This document shows, one piece after another, positions 60,492-64,000 of a DNA stretch of 64,000 nucleotides. The notes under the pieces were generated by a model. That model ran no database searches and was not told the origin of the DNA. It saw only the letters and a list, made by a program, of their open reading frames with translations. The stretch's first letter is position 1. The number at the start of each line of letters is the position of its first letter. The position numbers and the translations under genes were made by a program. This DNA comes from Edwardsiella anguillarum (GTDB lineage: Bacteria; Pseudomonadota; Gammaproteobacteria; Enterobacterales; Enterobacteriaceae): assembly GCF_008801815.1 (NCBI RefSeq), contig NZ_VZOX01000011.1; one strand, given 5' to 3'.

Positions 60492-62627
60492 CTACTGCTT
60501 GAGCACTTTCACCGTATAGCGCCCGTCGGCCTGACGATAGGCGCCGTGGATGTCGGTTTCGAAGCCCGGATAGTGGGCGCCGATTTCGCACAGCATCTGC
60601 AGGAACTCCAGCACCGGCCGGCTCTCCTCCGTCAGCATTTCGCCCGGCATCACCAGCGGCACGCCCGGCGGGTACGGCAGGATCATGTTGGCGTTGACCT
60701 TGCCGATCATCTCGTCGAGGTAGACCTCTTCGGCCTGGCCGCGCAGCTCCTGTTGGAAGGCGTCGTGTGGGTTCAGCACCATGGTCGGCAGCACCTCGAA
60801 GGCGCGGTACATCAGATCCGGCAGGTTATGGTGCAGGATCAGCGCGTGGATGCCTTGGGCCAGTTCCTGGATCCGCATGTGCTCATAGAACTCCGGATCC
60901 TCACGGTACAGCGACGGTAGCATGTTCTTCACGCGCAGGTTCAGGTCATAGGCCCGTTTGAAGTCGGTCAGCGCGCGCAGCAGGCTCAGGGCCTTGGTCT
61001 TGTCGATGCCGATGCTGAACAGGAACAGCAGGTTGTACGGGCCGGTCTTCTCGACGATGATGCCGTGCTCGTCCAGGTACTTGGCTACGATGGAGGCCGG
61101 AATGCCGTCATCCGCCATGGTACCGTCCGGGTTCATCCCCGGGGTCAGCAGGGTGACCTTGATCGGGTCGAGGTACATGTGGTTGTCATCAATGCCCTTA
61201 AAGCCGTGCCAGGACTCTTTCGGGTCCAGCTTCCAGCAGGCGACCTGGTCAATATTGTCCGGCTGCCAGACGTCGAAGAACCAGCCGTCGGATTCGCTGC
61301 GCAGGCGCTTGATCTCCTTACGGAAGCGGATGGCACGCGCGATAGAGTCATCGATCAGGCGTTTACCGGCGTGGCCCTTCATCATCGCCGCCGCGGTTTC
61401 GATGGAGGCCACGATACCGTAGTGCGGTGAGGTGGAGGTGTGCATCATGTAGGCTTCGTTAAAGGTTTCCTGGTTGAAGTCGCCTTTCACGTGGATCATG
61501 GATGCCTGCGAGAACGCTGCCAGCAGCTTGTGGGTGGATTGGGTTTCGTAGATAACCTTACCCTCTACGCGCTCGCCGCTCATGCCGCACAGTCCCTGGT
61601 AGATCGGGTTGAAGTTGGTGTAGGGCACCCAGGCGGAGTCAAAGTGGATGGATTTTACCTCCAGGGTTTTCTTGATGTACTCCGCGTTGTAGAACAGGCC
61701 GTCGTAGGTGGAGTTGGTGACCACCGCATGCACCGGCCAGGTGGCGTTCGGGGTCTTTTTCACCCGCGCCTCGATGGTGTCATGGGTGAACTCGCGTTTG
61801 GGGATCCCACCCAGAATGCCGTAGGCGTTGCGGGTCGGCCGCAGGTAGATCGGGATAACGTCGCTCATCATCATCAGGTGGGTCAGCGACTTGTGACAGT
61901 TACGGTCGATCAGGATGGTGCTGCCAGCCGGGGCGGAGTACATGCCGACGATCTTGTTGGCGGTGGAGGTACCGTTGGTCACCATGTAGCTGCGATCGGC
62001 GTTGAAGGTGCGGGCGATATACTCTTCCGCCTCTTTGTGCGGGCCGGAGTGGTCCAGCAGGGAGCCCAGCTCGGAGACGGAGATGGATATGTCGGACTTC
62101 ATGGCGTTGGCGCCAAAGAAGTCATAGAACAGGCTGCCGGCCGGACTTTTCTGGAACGCGGTGCCGCCCATGTGCCCCGGGGTACAGAAGGTGTATTTGC
62201 CCTCTTTGACGTAGTGGAACAGCGCCTTGGTCAGCGGCGGCATGATGGCATCGATGTAGCCGTCGGTTCCCTGGCGGATCTTGTCGGCGATGTCGGCCGC
62301 GCCGCCCAGCGTATACTCAAAGAACTGAATGTTCATGCGCAGGTCGCCTAGGCTGACGTCCAGCGTGGAGTGGGTGTTGGCGAAGGCATACAGCGGCAGC
62401 ATCTCGTTCAGCGCCGTGATGTGCTTACACAGATCCAGACTGTAGCTATCCCAGTCGAAGACCACCCCGGCCAACTGGGCATTATTGCGCACCAGATCCA
62501 GCAGATCGTCGACCGAGGTGCTTTCGATGATGCTAAAACTCCGATCGCGCAGCTGGGCGTACAGCTCCTCCAGCGGAATCCGCTTGAAGGTCGGTGAGGG
62601 GTTACACAGGAACAGAATGTCTTTCAT
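60492..62627 (-). CDS. cadA: Lysine decarboxylase, inducible type
   Basis: A 711-residue fold-I decarboxylase in the CadA/LdcC family (715 and 713 residues in E. coli). It has an N-terminal wing domain, then a PLP core with TPGHMGGTAFQKSPAGSLFYDFFG and the PLP lysine in TQSTHKLLAAFSQAS near residue 363. The C-terminal domain ends with ADGRYTVKVLK. It removes CO2 from lysine to give cadaverine, using a cytoplasmic proton, and protects against acid. It is 15 bases downstream of the antiporter gene, as in the cadBA operon. The alignment to CadA is far stronger than to ornithine or arginine enzymes. Confidence 0.95.
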   Translation of the reverse strand: MKDILFLCNPSPTFKRIPLEELYAQLRDRSFSIIESTSVDDLLDLVRNNAQLAGVVFDWDSYSLDLCKHITALNEMLPLYAFANTHSTLDVSLGDLRMNIQFFEYTLGGAADIADKIRQGTDGYIDAIMPPLTKALFHYVKEGKYTFCTPGHMGGTAFQKSPAGSLFYDFFGANAMKSDISISVSELGSLLDHSGPHKEAEEYIARTFNADRSYMVTNGTSTANKIVGMYSAPAGSTILIDRNCHKSLTHLMMMSDVIPIYLRPTRNAYGILGGIPKREFTHDTIEARVKKTPNATWPVHAVVTNSTYDGLFYNAEYIKKTLEVKSIHFDSAWVPYTNFNPIYQGLCGMSGERVEGKVIYETQSTHKLLAAFSQASMIHVKGDFNQETFNEAYMMHTSTSPHYGIVASIETAAAMMKGHAGKRLIDDSIARAIRFRKEIKRLRSESDGWFFDVWQPDNIDQVACWKLDPKESWHGFKGIDDNHMYLDPIKVTLLTPGMNPDGTMADDGIPASIVAKYLDEHGIIVEKTGPYNLLFLFSIGIDKTKALSLLRALTDFKRAYDLNLRVKNMLPSLYREDPEFYEHMRIQELAQGIHALILHHNLPDLMYRAFEVLPTMVLNPHDAFQQELRGQAEEVYLDEMIGKVNANMILPYPPGVPLVMPGEMLTEESRPVLEFLQMLCEIGAHYPGFETDIHGAYRQADGRYTVKVLKQ

Positions 62628-62642
62628 TTCACGTTCTCCGAG

Positions 62643-63974
62643 TTAAACATGTTGGATCTTGTCTTTCGGGCAGGTGTTGTTGTCCCGCACGAACAGGCCA
62701 TAGCAGCTCCAGCCGGCAAAAGTGACCAGTGACCCCATCAGCATGGCGTCGGAGCCGGAGGAGTAGAGGGCGTAGAAGCTGTAAACGGTGCCGATGATGG
62801 CGGTGAGCAGGATCATCACGTGGGTCTTGTTGGCCATCTTGTACAGGCGGTGCATCGGGATCAGCGCCGCCATGGAGAGGATGTAGGGGATCAGGTTGGT
62901 GACCACCGCCAGGTTAACCAGCGAGTTGAACTGATTGTTCAGCGACGGGCTTATGGTCATCAGCGACAGGATGGTTTGCGCCACCCCCAGAATGATCATC
63001 CCGGCGATCGGCGCATCCTTGGCGGTGACTTTGGCGAAGATCTGCGGGAAGTAGCCGATGTCGGAAGAGGACTTAAACACCTGGGCGACGGTGAACTGCC
63101 AGCCCAGCAGGGAGCCGATACAGGCGACGACCATCAGGGCCATGATGATCTTACCGACCGTCGGGTCGAACATGTAGGAGAAGGCTAGGCCGAACGGCGC
63201 GGTCGAGTTGGCCAGATCCATGTTGGGGACGAAGCCGGCCATCACGTTGGTGGACAGGATATACACGATGGCGCAGATCAGGGTGCCGCCGAAGACGGCG
63301 ACCGGGATGTTTTTCTCCGGGTTTTCCACGGCGTCGGAGTTGGCGCAGGCGGACTCCAGCCCCAGGAAGGCCCACAGGGTCATGGCGATGGAGGCACCCA
63401 GACCGGAGGCGAAGGAGAGGTGATGCGGGTTCCAGGCCTGGATGTACATATTCGGGCTAAACCAGAACCAGCCGAGAATGGAGATACCGACCACCGGGAT
63501 GATCACCCCCCAGACGGTGACGGAGCCGATGCGCCCGGTGATGCGCGCCCCGCCGAAGTTGGCCACGGTGGTCAGCCAGATGACGGCGATGGTGGCGATA
63601 CAGGTCATGATCGGCGACGGATGCCAGTCGAACAGCACGGCGCCGTAGCCGACGGCGGAGATAGCGATGGCGATATTGGCGATCACCAGGCTGATGGCGT
63701 AGGTGAAGTTGGCCATGAAGTTGCCGGACTTGCCGAAGGCGTACTCGGCGTAGCCGCCCATCCCGCCGGACTTGCGGCTGAACATCCCGCACTTGGAAAA
63801 ACCGTAGGCCAGACACAGGCTGCCGAAGGCGGTGACCAGCCAGGAGAGTATCGACATAGTCCCCACGGAAGCCAGCTTGGTCGGCAGCATGATGATGCCG
63901 GACCCCATCATGTTCACCGCCGTCAGTATGGTTAACTGCACGACGCCCATCTTATTGCCGCTAGACGTACTCAT
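62643..63974 (-). CDS. Lysine/cadaverine antiporter, PotE-like sequence
   Basis: A 443-residue APC antiporter with 12 membrane segments, fully inside the window. The N-terminus NKMGVVQLTILTAVNMMGSGIIMLPTK and the segment RKSGGMGGYAEYAFGKSGNFMAN match E. coli PotE (putrescine/ornithine) rather than E. coli CadB. However, it forms an operon with a lysine decarboxylase, so it most likely exchanges lysine for cadaverine. Its sequence leaves ornithine/putrescine exchange possible. GAGAG lies about six bases before its ATG at 63974. Its promoter and any cadC lie beyond the window. Confidence 0.85.
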   Translation of the reverse strand: MSTSSGNKMGVVQLTILTAVNMMGSGIIMLPTKLASVGTMSILSWLVTAFGSLCLAYGFSKCGMFSRKSGGMGGYAEYAFGKSGNFMANFTYAISLVIANIAIAISAVGYGAVLFDWHPSPIMTCIATIAVIWLTTVANFGGARITGRIGSVTVWGVIIPVVGISILGWFWFSPNMYIQAWNPHHLSFASGLGASIAMTLWAFLGLESACANSDAVENPEKNIPVAVFGGTLICAIVYILSTNVMAGFVPNMDLANSTAPFGLAFSYMFDPTVGKIIMALMVVACIGSLLGWQFTVAQVFKSSSDIGYFPQIFAKVTAKDAPIAGMIILGVAQTILSLMTISPSLNNQFNSLVNLAVVTNLIPYILSMAALIPMHRLYKMANKTHVMILLTAIIGTVYSFYALYSSGSDAMLMGSLVTFAGWSCYGLFVRDNNTCPKDKIQHV

Positions 63975-64000
63975 AGTTTCTCTCTCTCAAAATGCGGGGA

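Overview
The window looks like the chromosome of a high-GC member of Enterobacterales, most likely Edwardsiella (Hafniaceae) or a close relative. The evidence is near-textbook enterobacterial rraB, valS-holC-pepA, lptFG, leuX, ampH, ldtB, uidABC, ypdAB, yhjX and cadBA. Species cannot be fixed from sequence reading alone. There is no rRNA and no CRISPR array.

Layout. (1) 1-7.6 kb: the end of rraB, then a sigma-54 activator gene divergent from a four-gene amino-acid operon (fold-III decarboxylase, APC transporter, alanine/ornithine-racemase-like enzyme, second APC permease). The layout matches the D-ornithine/D-lysine decarboxylase cluster known in Salmonella. It has a consensus -24/-12 promoter and a 12+12 bp palindrome as the likely activator site. 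(2) 7.6-21.7 kb: core genes. These are a GNAT acetyltransferase, a two-gene ABC importer lacking a binding protein, valS-holC, pepA, lptF-lptG, ampH and ldtB. (3) 21.9-38.2 kb: a decaying island at tRNA-Leu(CAA) (leuX). It has a broken P4-type integrase, an AT-rich AAA ATPase of unknown function, a broken P4 alpha primase/helicase gene with iteron-like alpha sites behind it, a membrane protein, a secreted chorismate mutase, an AmiD-like amidase without its lipoprotein signal, and an S6-family serine-protease autotransporter with a 19-copy 27-bp repeat. IS256-family remnants lie on both sides of the autotransporter segment. No right attachment site was found.

(4) 38.2-48.3 kb: sugar and ion genes. 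A UlaABC-type PTS faces a LacI-family repressor across two LacI-type operators. A CPA1 antiporter and a uidABC glucuronide operon follow. (5) 48.3-51.3 kb: a poor region with an MFS remnant, a periplasmic 2H phosphoesterase and a hypothetical gene. (6) 51.3-59.3 kb: a sugar ABC transporter with a GH4 glycosidase, then ypdA-ypdB-yhjX. This is the pyruvate-responsive two-component system placed next to its known target, with three direct repeats of the YpdB site at 21-bp period before yhjX. ypdA carries a one-base frameshift near its 3' end. (7) 59.3-64 kb: an RpiB/LacA-like isomerase, a hairpin-rich gene-free segment with a possible small RNA, and cadA/cadB (lysine decarboxylase with a PotE-like antiporter).

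The best candidates for something undescribed are the island ATPase (23502-25199), the structured segment at 60175-60345, the leaderless amidase beside a secreted chorismate mutase, and the repeat-bearing autotransporter. The most firmly readable regulatory finding is the triple YpdB site. Several genes are broken: integrase, alpha, ypdA and the last permease of the sigma-54 operon. For the last two an assembly error cannot be excluded.
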